DNA of 64,000 bases from Micrococcus sp. 2A. Its GTDB lineage: Bacteria > Actinomycetota > Actinomycetes > Actinomycetales > Micrococcaceae. This document shows, piece after piece, positions 39,373 through 50,037 of this stretch (the first letter of the stretch is position 1; every line of letters starts with the position of its first letter). The translations under genes and the position numbers were made by a program. The notes under the pieces are model-generated. The model did no database searches and was not told the origin of the DNA. It was given only the letters and a program-made list of their open reading frames with translations. The stretch lies in NCBI RefSeq assembly GCF_039519235.1, contig NZ_CP154351.1, positions 1,240,001 through 1,304,000 on the forward strand, read 5' to 3'.

Positions 39373-41553
39373 TCAGAGCAGGCCGCGGGCCGTGGCCGCG
39401 ACGTTCTCGGGGGTGAAGCCGTACTCGGCGAGGAGGAGGGGCCCGTCGGCCGACTCGCCGTAGTGCTCGAGGCTCACGCGGGCCCCGCGGGATCCGGCGG
39501 TGACGGTGTGCTCGAACCACGGCTGGGCGATCCCGGCCTCCACGGAGACGCGGACGGGGGCATCCGGGCCGTCGGGGAGGACCTCGGCCCGGTAGGCCTC
39601 GTCCTGCTCCGCGAACCACTCGAGGCACGGGGCGGACACCACGCGGGTGGGCACGCCGTCGGCCTGCAGCAGGCCCCGCGCGCCCAGCGCCACCGACACC
39701 TCGGAGCCGGTGGCGATCAGCAGGACGCGCGGCGCGGCGGGGGAGCCGTCCGGGCCGGCCGCCTCCGCGAGCACATAGGCCCCGCGGGCGGTGCCGGAGG
39801 CCGCGGCGAGCGCGCCCTCCCCACGGTCGAGCACGGGGACGTTCTGCCGGGTGAGCACGAGGCCCGTGGGGCGCGTGCGGCGCTCGAGCACGGTGCGCCA
39901 CGCCCACGCGGTCTCGTTCGCGTCGGCGGGGCGCACGACGTCGAGGCCCGGGATCGCGCGCAGCGCGGCGAGGTGCTCCACGGGCTGGTGGGTCGGCCCG
40001 TCCTCGCCGAGACCGACCGAGTCGTGCGTCCACACGTAGATGCTCGGCACGCCCATGAGGGCCGCGAGGCGGACGGCGGCGCGCTGGTAGTCGGCGAACT
40101 GGAGGAACGTGCCGGCGTACGCACGGGTCAGCCCGCCGATCGTGATGCCGTTGACGATCGCGCCCGCCGCGAACTCGCGGATGCCGAAGTGCAGGGTGCG
40201 GCCGTACGCGTCGCCCTGCCACGTGCTCGTGGAGCGGCGTGCGGGGACGAAGGAGGGCTCGCCCTTCATGGTGGTGTTGTTCGAGCCGGCGAGGTCGGCG
40301 GAGCCGCCCCACAGCTCGGGCATCACGGGGGCGAGGGCGGTCAGGACCTCGCCGGAGGCGGCGCGCGTGGCGATGCCCTTCGCATCGGCGTCCCAGGTGG
40401 GGAACGCCTCGGCGAAGCCCTCGGGCAGATCGCCGGCGGTCAGCCGGTCGAAGAGGCGGGCGCGCTCCGGGTTCGCCTCGCGCCACGCGGCGAGGGCCTC
40501 CTCCCACTGCGCGCGGTAGGCCTTCGAGCGCTCGCCCACGGCGCGGGCGTGCTCCAGGAGGCCCGGCTCCACCGCGAAGTGCTCCTCGACGTCGAAGCCG
40601 AGGTGCGCCTTGAGCTCACGGACCTCGTCCTCGCCGAGCTTCGCGCCGTGGATGCCGCCGGTGTTCTGCTTCGTGGGGGAGGGCCAGCCGATCACGGTGC
40701 GCAGCCTGATCAGGGAGGGGCGCCCGGTCTCGGCCTTCGCCGCGGCGAGGGCCTCGTAGAGCCGCTCGACGTCCTCCGTGTACTCGGAGACGTCGTGCCC
40801 CTGGGCGCCGTTGGTCCAGTCGACCTCCTGCACGTGCCAGCCGTAGGCCTCGTAGCGGGCGGCGACGTCCTCAGTGAAGGCGATGTCGGTGTCGTCCTCG
40901 ATGGAGATGCGGTTCGCGTCGTAGACGACCACGAGGTTCCCGAGCTCCTGATGACCGGCGAGCGAGCACGCCTCGGCGGTCACGCCCTCCTGGACGTCGC
41001 CGTCCGAGGCGATCACGAAGACGTGGTGGTCGAAGGGCGAGGTCCCAGGGGCGGCGTCGGGGTCCAGCAGGCCGCGCACCCGCCGCTGGTCGTACGCGAA
41101 GCCGACCGCGGAGGCCAGGCCCTGGCCGAGCGGGCCCGTCGTCATCTCCACGCCGGGCGTGTGGCGGTACTCCGGGTGGCCGGGGGTCAGGGATCCGCGG
41201 GTGCGCAGGGCCTCGAGGTCCTCGACCTCGAGGCCGTACCCGGCGGCGAAGAGCTGCAGGTAGAGGACGAGGGAGGCGTGGCCCGCCGAGAGGATGAACC
41301 GGTCTCGGCCGGCCCAGCGGTCGTCGGCCGGGTCCAGGTGCATGACGTTCTGGAAGAGCTGCCACGCCACCGGCGCGAGCGAGATCGCGGTGCCGGGGTG
41401 GCCGTGGCCCGCACGCTCCACCGCGTCCACGGCGAGGACCTTGAGCGTGTCCACCATGCGGCGGTCGGCGTCGTCGTACACGAACTCCCGCGCGGGCGGC
41501 ACGCGGTCCAGGGCGGGGATGGGCCCGGCGGCGGGGGACGGGGCGTCGGTCAC
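39373..41553 (-). CDS. tkt: Transketolase
   Basis: 726 residues. Thiamine-diphosphate motif [22 protein letters not shown] with [12 protein letters not shown], the N-terminal [16 protein letters not shown], and the pyrimidine-domain [15 protein letters not shown]. It transfers two-carbon units in the pentose-phosphate cycle. GTG 41553 has CCAGGAGCAG upstream. It is the first gene of the minus-strand operon; a TAGGCT box lies about 75 bases upstream. Confidence 0.97.
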   Translation of the reverse strand: MTDAPSPAAGPIPALDRVPPAREFVYDDADRRMVDTLKVLAVDAVERAGHGHPGTAISLAPVAWQLFQNVMHLDPADDRWAGRDRFILSAGHASLVLYLQLFAAGYGLEVEDLEALRTRGSLTPGHPEYRHTPGVEMTTGPLGQGLASAVGFAYDQRRVRGLLDPDAAPGTSPFDHHVFVIASDGDVQEGVTAEACSLAGHQELGNLVVVYDANRISIEDDTDIAFTEDVAARYEAYGWHVQEVDWTNGAQGHDVSEYTEDVERLYEALAAAKAETGRPSLIRLRTVIGWPSPTKQNTGGIHGAKLGEDEVRELKAHLGFDVEEHFAVEPGLLEHARAVGERSKAYRAQWEEALAAWREANPERARLFDRLTAGDLPEGFAEAFPTWDADAKGIATRAASGEVLTALAPVMPELWGGSADLAGSNNTTMKGEPSFVPARRSTSTWQGDAYGRTLHFGIREFAAGAIVNGITIGGLTRAYAGTFLQFADYQRAAVRLAALMGVPSIYVWTHDSVGLGEDGPTHQPVEHLAALRAIPGLDVVRPADANETAWAWRTVLERRTRPTGLVLTRQNVPVLDRGEGALAAASGTARGAYVLAEAAGPDGSPAAPRVLLIATGSEVSVALGARGLLQADGVPTRVVSAPCLEWFAEQDEAYRAEVLPDGPDAPVRVSVEAGIAQPWFEHTVTAGSRGARVSLEHYGESADGPLLLAEYGFTPENVAATARGLL

Positions 41554-41626
41554 GGGACTGCTCCTGGCATGTGGGGGACATCGGGGCGCGCCGTCGGGGT
41601 CGCTCCCGAAGGGCGGCGTCCCCGCC

Positions 41627-41632
41627 AGCCTA
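41627..41632 (-). promoter_or_regulatory. -10 box TAGGCT of the tkt operon
   Basis: Minus-strand TAGGCT would give tkt a leader of about 65 bases. It diverges from the ctaB promoter. Confidence 0.45.
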
Positions 41633-41699
41633 GCCCGCGGACCCCCGGCCGGTCCCGGAGTGACGCCCGCCTCCCCGGGCGCGCCGCGGGGCCCGCGGG

Positions 41700-41705
41700 T
41701 AGGAT
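41700..41705 (+). promoter_or_regulatory. -10 box TAGGAT of ctaB
   Basis: TAGGAT gives a leader of about 75 bases before ATG 41788. Confidence 0.4.
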
Positions 41706-41787
41706 GGAGCAGGGCCCCGTGCAGGGCGTGGAGGTTTCCCCGCGCCCCGCCCCCGGCCTGACCCCGTCCCCTCACCGTGAGAAGCAG

Positions 41788-42774
41788 ATGTCATCCTCCG
41801 TGGAGTCGCACTCCCCAGCACCCGCCGCCGACGTCCGGTCGGCCACCGCGCCCGAGCGGCCGCCGGTCCCCCTGGGCCGGAAGCTGCGCGCCTACCTGGA
41901 GCTCACCAAGCCCCAGGTGATCGAGCTCCTGCTGGTGACCACGCTCCCCACCATGATCTTCGCCCAGCGCGGATTCCCGGACCTCACCACCATGATCGCC
42001 ACCCTCGTGGGCGGTGCCATGGCGGCCGGCGCCTCCGGCGCGTTCAACTGCTACATCGACCGGGACATCGACCGGATCATGAAGCGCACCGAGCGCCGGC
42101 CCCTCGTCACGGGCGAGCTCACCCCGCGGGAGGCCCTGGTGTTCTCGTGGACCCTCGCTGTCCTCTCCGTGCTGGTCCTCGGCTTCGGCGCCAACTGGCT
42201 GGCGGCGGGCCTGGGCGTGGCCGCCATCTTCTTCTACGTGGTGGTCTACACGCTGATCCTCAAGCGCCGCACGGAGCAGAACATCGTGTGGGGCGGGATC
42301 GCCGGCTGCTTCCCCGTGCTGATCGGCTGGGCCGCGGTCCGCGGCACGGTCGAGTGGCCCGCCCTCGTGCTCTTCACCGTGATCTTCCTGTGGACCCCGC
42401 CGCACTACTGGCCCCTGTCCATGAAGTACAAGCGGGACTACCAGGAGGCGGACGTCCCCATGCTCGGGGCCGTCGCCTCGGCGCGTCTCGTGTCCAACCA
42501 GGTGGTGCTCTACGCGTGGGCCACCGTGGTGTGCTCGCTGCTGCTGGTGCCCATGGGCTGGGCCGGCATCGTGTACACGGCCGTGGCGCTCGGCGTCGGC
42601 GGCTGGTTCGTGTGGGAGGCCCACGTCCTCCAGCGCCGCGCGCAGCGCGAGGACTTCGACGACCGCAAGGCCATGAAGGTCTTCCACCTCTCCATCACGT
42701 ACCTGACGCTGCTGTTCGTGGCTCTGGCCATCGACCCGTTCGTGGGCGTGCCGCTCATGCGCTTCGGCGCCTGA
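41788..42774 (+). CDS. ctaB: Protoheme IX farnesyltransferase (heme O synthase)
   Basis: 328 residues with about nine membrane helices. The prenyl-diphosphate-binding motif [20 protein letters not shown] and the second site [16 protein letters not shown] are present. It attaches farnesyl to heme B, giving heme O for cytochrome oxidase. AGAAG precedes ATG 41788. It converges with ctaA, which encodes the next enzyme of the pathway, across a strong hairpin. Confidence 0.96.
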   Translation: MSSSVESHSPAPAADVRSATAPERPPVPLGRKLRAYLELTKPQVIELLLVTTLPTMIFAQRGFPDLTTMIATLVGGAMAAGASGAFNCYIDRDIDRIMKRTERRPLVTGELTPREALVFSWTLAVLSVLVLGFGANWLAAGLGVAAIFFYVVVYTLILKRRTEQNIVWGGIAGCFPVLIGWAAVRGTVEWPALVLFTVIFLWTPPHYWPLSMKYKRDYQEADVPMLGAVASARLVSNQVVLYAWATVVCSLLLVPMGWAGIVYTAVALGVGGWFVWEAHVLQRRAQREDFDDRKAMKVFHLSITYLTLLFVALAIDPFVGVPLMRFGA

Positions 42775-42799
42775 ACCGGCCCTCGGCCCCGTCACGACG

Positions 42800-42837
42800 A
42801 CGGCCCCGCATCCTCCGGCCGGAGGATGCGGGGCCGT
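42800..42837. terminator. Perfect 17-bp hairpin between convergent ctaB and ctaA
   Basis: 42800-42816 pairs perfectly with 42821-42837 around GGCC, followed by TCT. It serves both directions. Confidence 0.8.
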
Positions 42838-42859
42838 TCTGCGTCTCCGGCGCGGGTTT

Positions 42860-43813
42860 TCAGTGCCCCGGCGTGACGTGTCCGCTGGTCTGGCGCTGCC
42901 ACGCCAGGGTGCCGGCGACGACGGCGACCGTGGCGCCGGCCAGGTGGGCCGCCACGACCCCGATGGGCAGCCCCGCGACGTGCTGCCAGTAGCCGAGGAT
43001 CCCCTGGAGGACGACGGCCGCCAGCAGGAACCACGCCGAGGACCGCTGGCCCGCGCCGGAGCCGAGCGTGCGGTGGATGAGCACCAGCAGCACCACCGTC
43101 GCGATGACCGTGAGGTAGACCGGCACGACGTGCAGGCGGGTGATCATGACGGCGTCGAAGCCGTGCCGGGCCGCCGCCGGGTCGCCGGAGTGCGGACCGG
43201 TGCCGGTCACGAGGGTGCCCAGGACGAGGGCGGCCCAGAGGGCGGCGTACGCGACCCGGGCGGCCAGGCGCGTGCCGGGGGTGGTGACGCCGTCCACGAG
43301 GGGTGCGCCCGCGCCGTGGCGGTGCGCCTCCCGCACCCGCAGCCACAGCATGGCCGCGAGGGCGATGAGCACCCCGGAGATGACGAAGTGGACGCCCACG
43401 ATCCGGGGGTCCAGGTGCATCCACACGGTGATGCCCCCGATGACGGCCTGGAGCGCGATGCCCGCCAGGAGCAGGCACGCGAGCAGGAACGACGTGCGGT
43501 GCGTGCGGCGGAGGGGCCAGAGCTGCACGATCATGAGCAGGGCGATGACCCCCAGGACGCCCGTGAGGGTCCGGTTGCCGAACTCGATGACGCCGTGGAT
43601 GCCCATCTCCGGCGTGGTGGTGAGGGATTCGGGCGTGCACGTCGGCCACGTGGGGCAGCCCAGTCCGGAGCCGGTGAGCCGGACGGCCCCGCCCGTCACC
43701 ACGATGACCATCTGGGAGATGAGGGAGGCGAGGGCGAGGGCCACGGTGGTGGCGGTGATGCGGGAGGGGTTCGCCGCGCCGGCGGCGCGGTGGGAGGAGG
43801 ATGAAGCGGTCAC
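42860..43813 (-). CDS. ctaA: Heme A synthase (COX15/CtaA)
   Basis: 317 residues with eight membrane helices. GGAVRLTGSGLGCPTWPTC at the N-terminus and the paired heme-ligand His residues in HGVIEFGNR, VHFVISG, RLHVVPVYL and AAHLAGATV. It oxidises heme O to heme A. GTG 43813 has a modest upstream site. The Cys pair (GCP...C) on the outer loop is the conserved actinobacterial redox pair. Confidence 0.95.
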   Translation of the reverse strand: MTASSSSHRAAGAANPSRITATTVALALASLISQMVIVVTGGAVRLTGSGLGCPTWPTCTPESLTTTPEMGIHGVIEFGNRTLTGVLGVIALLMIVQLWPLRRTHRTSFLLACLLLAGIALQAVIGGITVWMHLDPRIVGVHFVISGVLIALAAMLWLRVREAHRHGAGAPLVDGVTTPGTRLAARVAYAALWAALVLGTLVTGTGPHSGDPAAARHGFDAVMITRLHVVPVYLTVIATVVLLVLIHRTLGSGAGQRSSAWFLLAAVVLQGILGYWQHVAGLPIGVVAAHLAGATVAVVAGTLAWQRQTSGHVTPGH

Positions 43814-43876
43814 GAGAACCGGTCCTTTGCGGGGTCGAGGGTGGGTCGGGGGAGCAGGGAGGGCGGTGCCGGGCCG

Positions 43877-44629
43877 TCAGGGGCGCCAGCGGAACCAGCG
43901 CAGGGCGGCCAGCACGGCCGCCGCGGTCCACGCCACGAGGACGACGAGGGGCAGCGGCTCCCACGCGCCGTCGAGCAGGGCGCCGCGCAGGGCCGCGCCG
44001 AGGGCGCCCGAGGGCAGGAGCTCGAGCCAGCCCCACCGCGCGGGGAACACGGTGCCGCCGACCGCGCCGAACAGCACCCACAGCAGGTTGGCGGCGGCGA
44101 GGGTCGCCTCGGGGCGCGCCGTGCCCGCCAGGAGCAGGCCGAGGGCGGTGAACGCCGCCGCGCCCAGCACGAGGGCGACGGCGGCGGGCAGGATCCCCGC
44201 CGGGTCCGGCCGCCAGCCCAGCGCGAGGCCGACGCCGCCGATCACCGCGGTCTGGACCACGAGCAGGACGGCGACGGACGCGGCCTTGCCGGCGACCAGC
44301 CCGAGCGTGCCGAGCGGCGTCGTGGCGAGCGCGGCGAGCACGTCGTAGCGGCGCTCGAAGCCCGTGGAGATCGCGGTCGCCGTGAAGGCCGAGCTGATGA
44401 CGGCCAGCGCGAGGACGCCGGGGACGGCCACGTCCAGGCCGGAGCGGGAGGGCGCGTCCAGCAGACCGGTGGCGTGCACGCCGATCAGCGCGAGCAGCGG
44501 CAGGATCAGGGTGACCATCAGCTGCTCGCCGTTGCGCAGGGCCGTGCCGGTCTCGTAGGCGGCCTGGCGCGCCACGCGGGAGCCCAGGGGGGCGGCTCCG
44601 GCGTGGGGGGCGGCGGTGGGGGTGCTCAT
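43877..44629 (-). CDS. ABC-2 type transporter permease
   Basis: 250 residues with six membrane helices and the ABC-2 permease pattern: AISTGFERRYDVLAALATTPLG, then ANLLWVLFGAVGGTVFP. It pairs with the ATP-binding gene just upstream, whose stop overlaps its start (ATGA). The pair looks like an exporter of the DrrAB type. The substrate is unknown; the place beside the heme A gene ctaA is common in actinobacteria and suggests an envelope or respiratory role. Confidence 0.85.
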   Translation of the reverse strand: MSTPTAAPHAGAAPLGSRVARQAAYETGTALRNGEQLMVTLILPLLALIGVHATGLLDAPSRSGLDVAVPGVLALAVISSAFTATAISTGFERRYDVLAALATTPLGTLGLVAGKAASVAVLLVVQTAVIGGVGLALGWRPDPAGILPAAVALVLGAAAFTALGLLLAGTARPEATLAAANLLWVLFGAVGGTVFPARWGWLELLPSGALGAALRGALLDGAWEPLPLVVLVAWTAAAVLAALRWFRWRP

Positions 44630-45591
44630 GCGGCGCTCTCCTGGAGGATGTGCTCGAGGCGCAGGCTCGCCCGGTCCCAGCGCGTGGGCAGCAGGCCGTG
44701 GGCCCGCCACGTGCCGGCGAGGGCCTCGAGGTCGGCGGGGGTGCGCACGCCCGTGACCCGGACGCTGGGGGAGTCGGGCAGCGGGCGGGCGGTGAAGGGG
44801 GCGCGCAGGGCCGCGGACCACGCGCGCACGTCGGCGGGCCGCGCCTGCGCGAACTCCACGTCCACGACGTCGCCGGCCTCCACGCGGGTCAGCTCGGCGA
44901 GGGAGCCGGCGCGCACCACGCGTCCGGCCCGGAGGATCGCCACGTCGTCGGCGAGGCGCTCGGCGTCGTCGAGCAGGTGGGTGGTCAGCAGCACCGCGGC
45001 GCCGCGCGCGGTCTGCTCGCGGATGACCTCGTGGACGACGGGGCGCGTCTCCGGGTCCAGCCCGGCCGTCGGCTCGTCCAGGAAGAGCATGTCCGGGCGG
45101 CCGACGAGGGCCGCGGCGAGCGCGACGCGCTGGCGCTGGCCGCCGGAGAGGCGGCGCAGGGAGCGGCCGGCGACCTTCGCGATCAGCAGGCGCTCGAGCA
45201 GCTCCTCCGGGTCCTCGGGGCAGCGGTAGAGCGAGGCCACGTGCGTGACGAACCGGCGCGCCGTCACCGAGGGCGGCAGCCCGCCCTCCTGCCACATGAC
45301 GCCGATGCGGGCGCGCAGGTCCGCGGATGCGCGCCAGGGGTCGCGCCCGAAGACGCGGACCGTGCCGGCGTCCGGACGGTCCGTGCCGTGGCACAGGCCC
45401 AGCGTCGTGGACTTGCCCGCGCCGTTGGGGCCGAGCAGGACGGTCACGGCCCCGGCGCGGGCGGTGAGGTCCACCCCGCGCAGCACGGGCGTGCGGGCGC
45501 GCCCGCGGCCCAGGCTCCGGTGGGCGTCCCGCAGGCTCAGCGCCGGCACGGGTGCGTCGGTGTGGGCGTCGTCGGGGGAGGTGGGGGGCAC
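44626..45591 (-). CDS. ABC transporter ATP-binding protein (DrrA-like)
   Basis: 321 residues. Walker A LLGPNGAGKST near 54-64, signature LSGGQRQRVALAAALVG, Walker B MLFLDEPTAGLDP and switch TTHLLDD. A roughly 90-residue C-terminal extension is typical of DrrA-like subunits. GTG 45591 is 6 bases after a TAGACT -10 on the minus strand, so it is probably leaderless. It is divergent from the sufR-like gene. Confidence 0.9.
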   Translation of the reverse strand: MPPTSPDDAHTDAPVPALSLRDAHRSLGRGRARTPVLRGVDLTARAGAVTVLLGPNGAGKSTTLGLCHGTDRPDAGTVRVFGRDPWRASADLRARIGVMWQEGGLPPSVTARRFVTHVASLYRCPEDPEELLERLLIAKVAGRSLRRLSGGQRQRVALAAALVGRPDMLFLDEPTAGLDPETRPVVHEVIREQTARGAAVLLTTHLLDDAERLADDVAILRAGRVVRAGSLAELTRVEAGDVVDVEFAQARPADVRAWSAALRAPFTARPLPDSPSVRVTGVRTPADLEALAGTWRAHGLLPTRWDRASLRLEHILQESAA

Positions 45592-45597
45592 CGGTCC

Positions 45598-45603
45598 AGT
45601 CTA
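45598..45603 (-). promoter_or_regulatory. Leaderless promoter -10 (TAGACT) of the ABC-2 operon
   Basis: Minus-strand TAGACT is followed by 6 bases, then GTG 45591. Confidence 0.5.
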
Positions 45604-45695
45604 GTCGGGCGGGCCGGCGGTGCCCGGTGCCGCGGGCGGGGCGTCCCGGGTGACGCGGGACACCGGTGCCGAGAGCGGACGAAGGGCCCCCTCAC

Positions 45696-45725
45696 TTGAA
45701 CGGTTCCAGATCATTACGTCATCAT
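45696..45725 (+). promoter_or_regulatory. sufR-like promoter with overlapping GAACGGTTC palindrome
   Basis: TTGAAC (45696-45701) and CATCAT (45720-45725) are spaced 18 bases apart, just before GTG 45732. GAAC-G-GTTC (45698-45706) is a small perfect palindrome on the -35 and could be a regulator site, perhaps for the gene's own product. Confidence 0.45.
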
Positions 45726-45731
45726 GGACTG

Positions 45732-46436
45732 GTGTATTCCGAACTGCCCGTCCCCGCGCATGACGCCGCGCCCGCCCCGGCACCCGCCGAGGGCACGCGC
45801 GAGCGCGTCCTGCAGCTGGTCCTCACTCGCGGGCCGGTGAGCGCGGCCGAGATCGGCCGGGAGCTGGAGCTCACCGCTGCGGCCGTGCGCCGCCACCTCG
45901 ACGCCCTCGAGGAGGAGTCCCTCGTGGCCGTGAAGCTCGTCAGCGCCGCCCGCGGAGCGGGCCGCCCCTCCCGCCGGTACGTGGTGACGCAGCACGCCCA
46001 GCGCCGTCTCGGCGACGACCACCTCTCGGTCGCCGTCGACGCGATCGACCGCCTCGCGGAGCTCGGCGGCGAGGGCGAGGTCCGGCGCCTCGCGCGCGGG
46101 GCCTTCCGCGACGTCGAGCGGAGGTTCGACGCCGCCGTCGCCGGCGCGGACCTGCCGCTGGAGGAGCGGACCGCCGTGCTCGCCAGGGTGCTCGACGCCG
46201 CCGGATTCGCCGGCACGCTGCGCCACCTGGGCGAGGGGCTGGCCCCCACCCTGCGGGCCGACCAGGTGTGCCAGGGCCACTGCCCCCTGCAGGGCCTGCC
46301 GGCCCGCTACCCGGAGTTCTGCGAGGAGGAGGCCGCCCTGTTCGCGCGCCTGCTCGGCGTCGACGTGCGCCGGCTCTCCACCCTCGCCACCGGCGGGCAC
46401 GTGTGCACCACACACGTGCCCCTGGGCCGCACGTGA
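45732..46436 (+). CDS. sufR: SufR-like transcriptional regulator
   Basis: 234 residues. An N-terminal winged helix ([32 protein letters not shown], about 30-62) is followed by a dimer domain. The C-terminal part has Cys and His candidates for an Fe-S cluster (VCQGHCPLQ, then [14 protein letters not shown], and [10 protein letters not shown]). SufR represses the suf operon until Fe-S clusters are sufficient. Its place immediately before sufB is the classic one. GTG 45732 is inferred from the promoter spacing; ATG is not available in frame. Confidence 0.88.
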   Translation: MYSELPVPAHDAAPAPAPAEGTRERVLQLVLTRGPVSAAEIGRELELTAAAVRRHLDALEEESLVAVKLVSAARGAGRPSRRYVVTQHAQRRLGDDHLSVAVDAIDRLAELGGEGEVRRLARGAFRDVERRFDAAVAGADLPLEERTAVLARVLDAAGFAGTLRHLGEGLAPTLRADQVCQGHCPLQGLPARYPEFCEEEAALFARLLGVDVRRLSTLATGGHVCTTHVPLGRT

Positions 46437-46507
46437 GGCCGCCCGCCGGCCCCGAGAAGACCACCCGACCGTCCGACCACCCCAACACCGCAACGAGAGA
46501 GGCTGAG

Positions 46508-47980
46508 ATGACAGACCAGATCGTCCAGCGGGAGACCACGGAGACCGCCGATCCCGGCGTGATCGCCGAGATCCTCGAGAAGAACCCCGAGTTGAACGCC
46601 ATCGGCGCCTACCAGTACGGCTGGGCCGACTCCGACGCGGCCGGCGAGAAGGCCGTGCGCGGCCTGAACGAGGACGTCGTGCGCGACATCTCCGCCAAGA
46701 AGTCCGAGCCGCAGTGGATGCTCGACCTGCGCCTCAAGGGCCTGAAGTACTTCGAGCGCAAGCCGATGCCCGCGTGGGGCCCGGACCTCACCGGCATCGA
46801 CTTCGACAACATCAAGTACTTCGTGCGCTCCACCGAGGGCCAGGCGAAGTCCTGGGAGGACCTGCCCGAGGACATCCGCAACACGTACGAGCGCCTCGGC
46901 ATCCCCGAGGCGGAGCGCGACCGCCTCGTGGCGGGCGTCGCCGCCCAGTACGAGTCCGAGGTCGTCTACCACCAGATCCGCGAGGACCTCGAGGCCCAGG
47001 GCGTGCTGTTCCTCGACACCGACACGGCCCTCAAGGAGCACCCGGAGGTGTTCGAGGAGTACTTCGGCACCGTGATCCCGGTGGGCGACAACAAGTTCGC
47101 CTCCCTGAACACGTCCGTGTGGTCCGGCGGCTCCTTCGTGTACGTGCCCAAGGGCGTGCACGTGGACATCCCGCTGCAGGCCTACTTCCGCATCAACACG
47201 GAGAACATGGGCCAGTTCGAGCGCACGCTGATCATCGCGGACGAGGACTCCTACGTGCACTACATCGAGGGCTGCACCGCCCCGATGTACAAGTCGGACT
47301 CCCTGCACTCCGCCGTGGTGGAGATCGTGGTGAAGAAGAACGCCCGCGTGCGCTACACCACCATCCAGAACTGGTCCACCAACGTGTACAACCTGGTGAC
47401 CAAGCGTGCCGTGGTCGAGGCCGGCGGCACGATGGAGTGGGTCGACGGCAACATCGGCTCGAAGGTCACCATGAAGTACCCCGCGGTGTACCTCACGGGT
47501 GAGCACGCCACCGGCGAGACGCTCTCCGTGGCCTTCGCCGGCGCCGACCAGCACCAGGACACGGGCTCGAAGATGGTGCACATGGCCCCCAACACCTCCA
47601 GCTCGATCGTCTCGAAGTCGATCGCCCGCAACGGCGGCCGGGCCGCCTACCGCGGGCTCGTGCAGGTGGACGAGGGCGCCAAGGGCGCCGCGAACTCGGT
47701 GGTGTGCGACGCGCTGCTCGTGGACACGGTCTCCCGCTCGGACACCTACCCGTACATCGACATCCGCGAGGACGACGTGACCCTCGGCCACGAGGCCACG
47801 GTGTCCCGCGTCTCGGAGGAGCAGCTCTTCTACCTCCAGAGCCGCGGCCTCTCCGAGAGCGAGGCCATGGCGATGATCGTGCGCGGCTTCATCGAGCCGA
47901 TCGCGCGCGAGCTGCCGATGGAGTACGCCCTCGAGCTGAACAAGCTGATCGAACTGCAGATGGAAGGGTCGGTGGGCTGA
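46508..47980 (+). CDS. sufB: Fe-S cluster assembly scaffold SufB
   Basis: 490 residues. [41 protein letters not shown] with a conserved Cys, and the C-terminal [17 protein letters not shown] tail ([20 protein letters not shown]). SufB forms the SufBC2D scaffold with SufC and SufD. The next gene begins on the very next base. AGAGAGG precedes ATG 46508. There is a 71-base gap from the regulator gene with no visible terminator. Confidence 0.97.
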   Translation: MTDQIVQRETTETADPGVIAEILEKNPELNAIGAYQYGWADSDAAGEKAVRGLNEDVVRDISAKKSEPQWMLDLRLKGLKYFERKPMPAWGPDLTGIDFDNIKYFVRSTEGQAKSWEDLPEDIRNTYERLGIPEAERDRLVAGVAAQYESEVVYHQIREDLEAQGVLFLDTDTALKEHPEVFEEYFGTVIPVGDNKFASLNTSVWSGGSFVYVPKGVHVDIPLQAYFRINTENMGQFERTLIIADEDSYVHYIEGCTAPMYKSDSLHSAVVEIVVKKNARVRYTTIQNWSTNVYNLVTKRAVVEAGGTMEWVDGNIGSKVTMKYPAVYLTGEHATGETLSVAFAGADQHQDTGSKMVHMAPNTSSSIVSKSIARNGGRAAYRGLVQVDEGAKGAANSVVCDALLVDTVSRSDTYPYIDIREDDVTLGHEATVSRVSEEQLFYLQSRGLSESEAMAMIVRGFIEPIARELPMEYALELNKLIELQMEGSVG

Positions 47981-49222
47981 GTGGCCGAGACCATGGATGT
48001 GACCGAGCGCAATCTCATTCCGGGCATGGGGGAGGAGGGCGAGAAGCTCGCCGTCACCCAGGAGGCCCCGAAGCCCGCGGCGCAGCCGCGCCGCACCGGC
48101 GGCTCCCGCGCGGACCGCGTGAGCTCGTACGAGCTCGCCGACTTCCCGGTGCTCACCGGGCGCGAGGAGGACTGGCGGTTCACCCCGCTCAAGCGCCTGG
48201 GCGGGCTGCACCTGCCCGGCGGCGACGACGCGCGGCTCACCGGCGCGGCACCGACCGTGACCGTGTCCGAGCACGAGGGCGTCTCCGTGGAGACCGTCTC
48301 GCGCGAGGACGCGCGCGTCGGCTCCGTGCTGACGCCGGACGACCGCGTCTCCGCCGCGGCGTGGGCCTCGACCTCCGAGGCCGTCGTCGTGACGGTCGCG
48401 GCGGGAGCCGAGGTCGCCGAGCCGATCCGGATCGAGGTGACCGGCGCAGGCCCCCAGGCTGCCGCCGCGCACCTGACGGTCATCGTCGAGGAGAACGCCC
48501 AGGCCGACGTCGTGATCCGCCACCGCGGCTCCGCCGTGCTGGCCCAGAACGTCGAGTTCGACGTCCGGCGGGACGCCCGCCTGAACGCAGTCTCCCTGCA
48601 GGCGTGGGACGAGGGCGCCGTGCACGTGTCGGCGCAGCAGGCCTCCGTGGCCACGGGCGCGCACCTCACGCACGTGACCGTCTCCCACGGCGGCTCGCTG
48701 GTGCGCCTCACCCCGACCGCGCGCTTCTCCGCCGAGCGCGGCGAGGCCCGCCTCTACGGCCTCTACTTCGCCGACGCCGGCCAGCACCTCGAGAGCCGCC
48801 TGTTCGTGGACCACAACCAGCCGAACTGTGTCTCGGACGTGCTCTACAAGGGCGCGCTGCAGGGCGCCGACGCGCGCACCGTGTGGGTGGGCGACGTGCT
48901 GATCCGCAAGGAGGCCGAGGGCACGGACACGTACGAGAAGAACCAGAACCTGCTGCTCACCGACGGCGCCCGCGCCGACTCGGTGCCGAACCTCGAGATC
49001 GAGACCGGCGTCATCGAGGGGGCGGGCCATGCGTCCGCCACCGGACGGTTCGACGAGACCCAGCTGTTCTACCTCATGGCCCGCGGCATCCCGGAGTCGG
49101 AGGCGCGCCGCCTGATCGTGCGCGGCTTCCTCAACGAGATCATCCAGAAGATCGGCATCGCCGACGTCGAGGACGAGCTCACCACCGTCATGGAGGACGA
49201 GCTGCGCATCGCCGCGCTCTGA
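47981..49222 (+). CDS. sufD: Fe-S cluster assembly protein SufD
   Basis: 413 residues. DWRFTPLKRLGGLHLP at the N-terminus, a beta-helix core, HNQPNCVSDVLYKGAL, and HASATGRFDETQLFYLMARGI at the C-terminus. It partners SufB in the scaffold. GTG 47981 directly abuts the sufB stop. Confidence 0.96.
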   Translation: MAETMDVTERNLIPGMGEEGEKLAVTQEAPKPAAQPRRTGGSRADRVSSYELADFPVLTGREEDWRFTPLKRLGGLHLPGGDDARLTGAAPTVTVSEHEGVSVETVSREDARVGSVLTPDDRVSAAAWASTSEAVVVTVAAGAEVAEPIRIEVTGAGPQAAAAHLTVIVEENAQADVVIRHRGSAVLAQNVEFDVRRDARLNAVSLQAWDEGAVHVSAQQASVATGAHLTHVTVSHGGSLVRLTPTARFSAERGEARLYGLYFADAGQHLESRLFVDHNQPNCVSDVLYKGALQGADARTVWVGDVLIRKEAEGTDTYEKNQNLLLTDGARADSVPNLEIETGVIEGAGHASATGRFDETQLFYLMARGIPESEARRLIVRGFLNEIIQKIGIADVEDELTTVMEDELRIAAL

Positions 49223-49269
49223 GCCCACCTCCCGCTCACCCCACCTTTTTCTTCCAAGGAGAACCGCAC

Positions 49270-50037
49270 ATGGCAACTCTGCAGATCACCGACCTGCACG
49301 TGCAGATCGAGACCGACAACGGCCCGAAGGAGATCCTCAAGGGCCTGAACCTCACCCTGAACACGGGCGAGACGCACGCCATCATGGGCCCCAACGGCTC
49401 CGGCAAGTCCACCCTGGCCTCCACCATCGCCGGCCACCCCCGCTACGAGGTGACCTCCGGGTCCATCACCCTGGACGGCGAGGACGTCCTGGAGATGGGC
49501 GTGGACGAGCGCGCGCAGGCGGGTCTCTTCCTGGCCATGCAGTACCCCGTGGAGATCCCGGGCGTGACCATGACCAACTTCCTGCGCACCGCCAAGACCG
49601 CGCTGGACGGGGAGGCGCCCTCGCTGCGCACGTGGACCAAGGACGTCAAGGGCGCCTTCGAGGCCCTCCAGATGGACCCGGCGTTCATGAACCGCAACGT
49701 CAACGAGGGCTTCTCGGGCGGCGAGAAGAAGCGCGCCGAGATCATGCAGCTCGAGCTCTTCAAGCCGAAGTTCGCGATCCTCGACGAGACCGACTCCGGC
49801 CTCGACGTGGACGCCCTGCGCATCGTCTCGGAGGGCGTGAACCGCGCCGCCGAGGCGAACGAGATGGGCACGCTGCTCATCACCCACTACACGCGCATCC
49901 TGAACTACATCAAGCCCCAGCACGTGCACGTGATGGTGGCCGGCCGCATCGCCGAGTCGGGCGGCCCCGAGCTCGCCGCGCAGCTCGAGGCCGAGGGCTA
50001 CGCCCGCTTCGAGCAGGCCGCAGAGGTCTCGGCATGA
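49270..50037 (+). CDS. sufC: Fe-S cluster assembly ATPase SufC
   Basis: 255 residues. Walker A GPNGSGKST near 38-46, signature FSGGEKKRAEI, Walker B AILDETDSGLDVDALR. The SufC-type ETDSGLD form is clear. It powers SufBD assembly. CAAGGAG precedes ATG 49270. ATGA overlap couples it to sufT. Confidence 0.97.
   Translation: MATLQITDLHVQIETDNGPKEILKGLNLTLNTGETHAIMGPNGSGKSTLASTIAGHPRYEVTSGSITLDGEDVLEMGVDERAQAGLFLAMQYPVEIPGVTMTNFLRTAKTALDGEAPSLRTWTKDVKGAFEALQMDPAFMNRNVNEGFSGGEKKRAEIMQLELFKPKFAILDETDSGLDVDALRIVSEGVNRAAEANEMGTLLITHYTRILNYIKPQHVHVMVAGRIAESGGPELAAQLEAEGYARFEQAAEVSA

Noticed and set aside
38209..41787. Long plus-strand open frame leading into ctaB
   Set aside because: It is antisense to tal and tkt. 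Only the last part, from ATG 41788, has heme O synthase motifs and a matching length.
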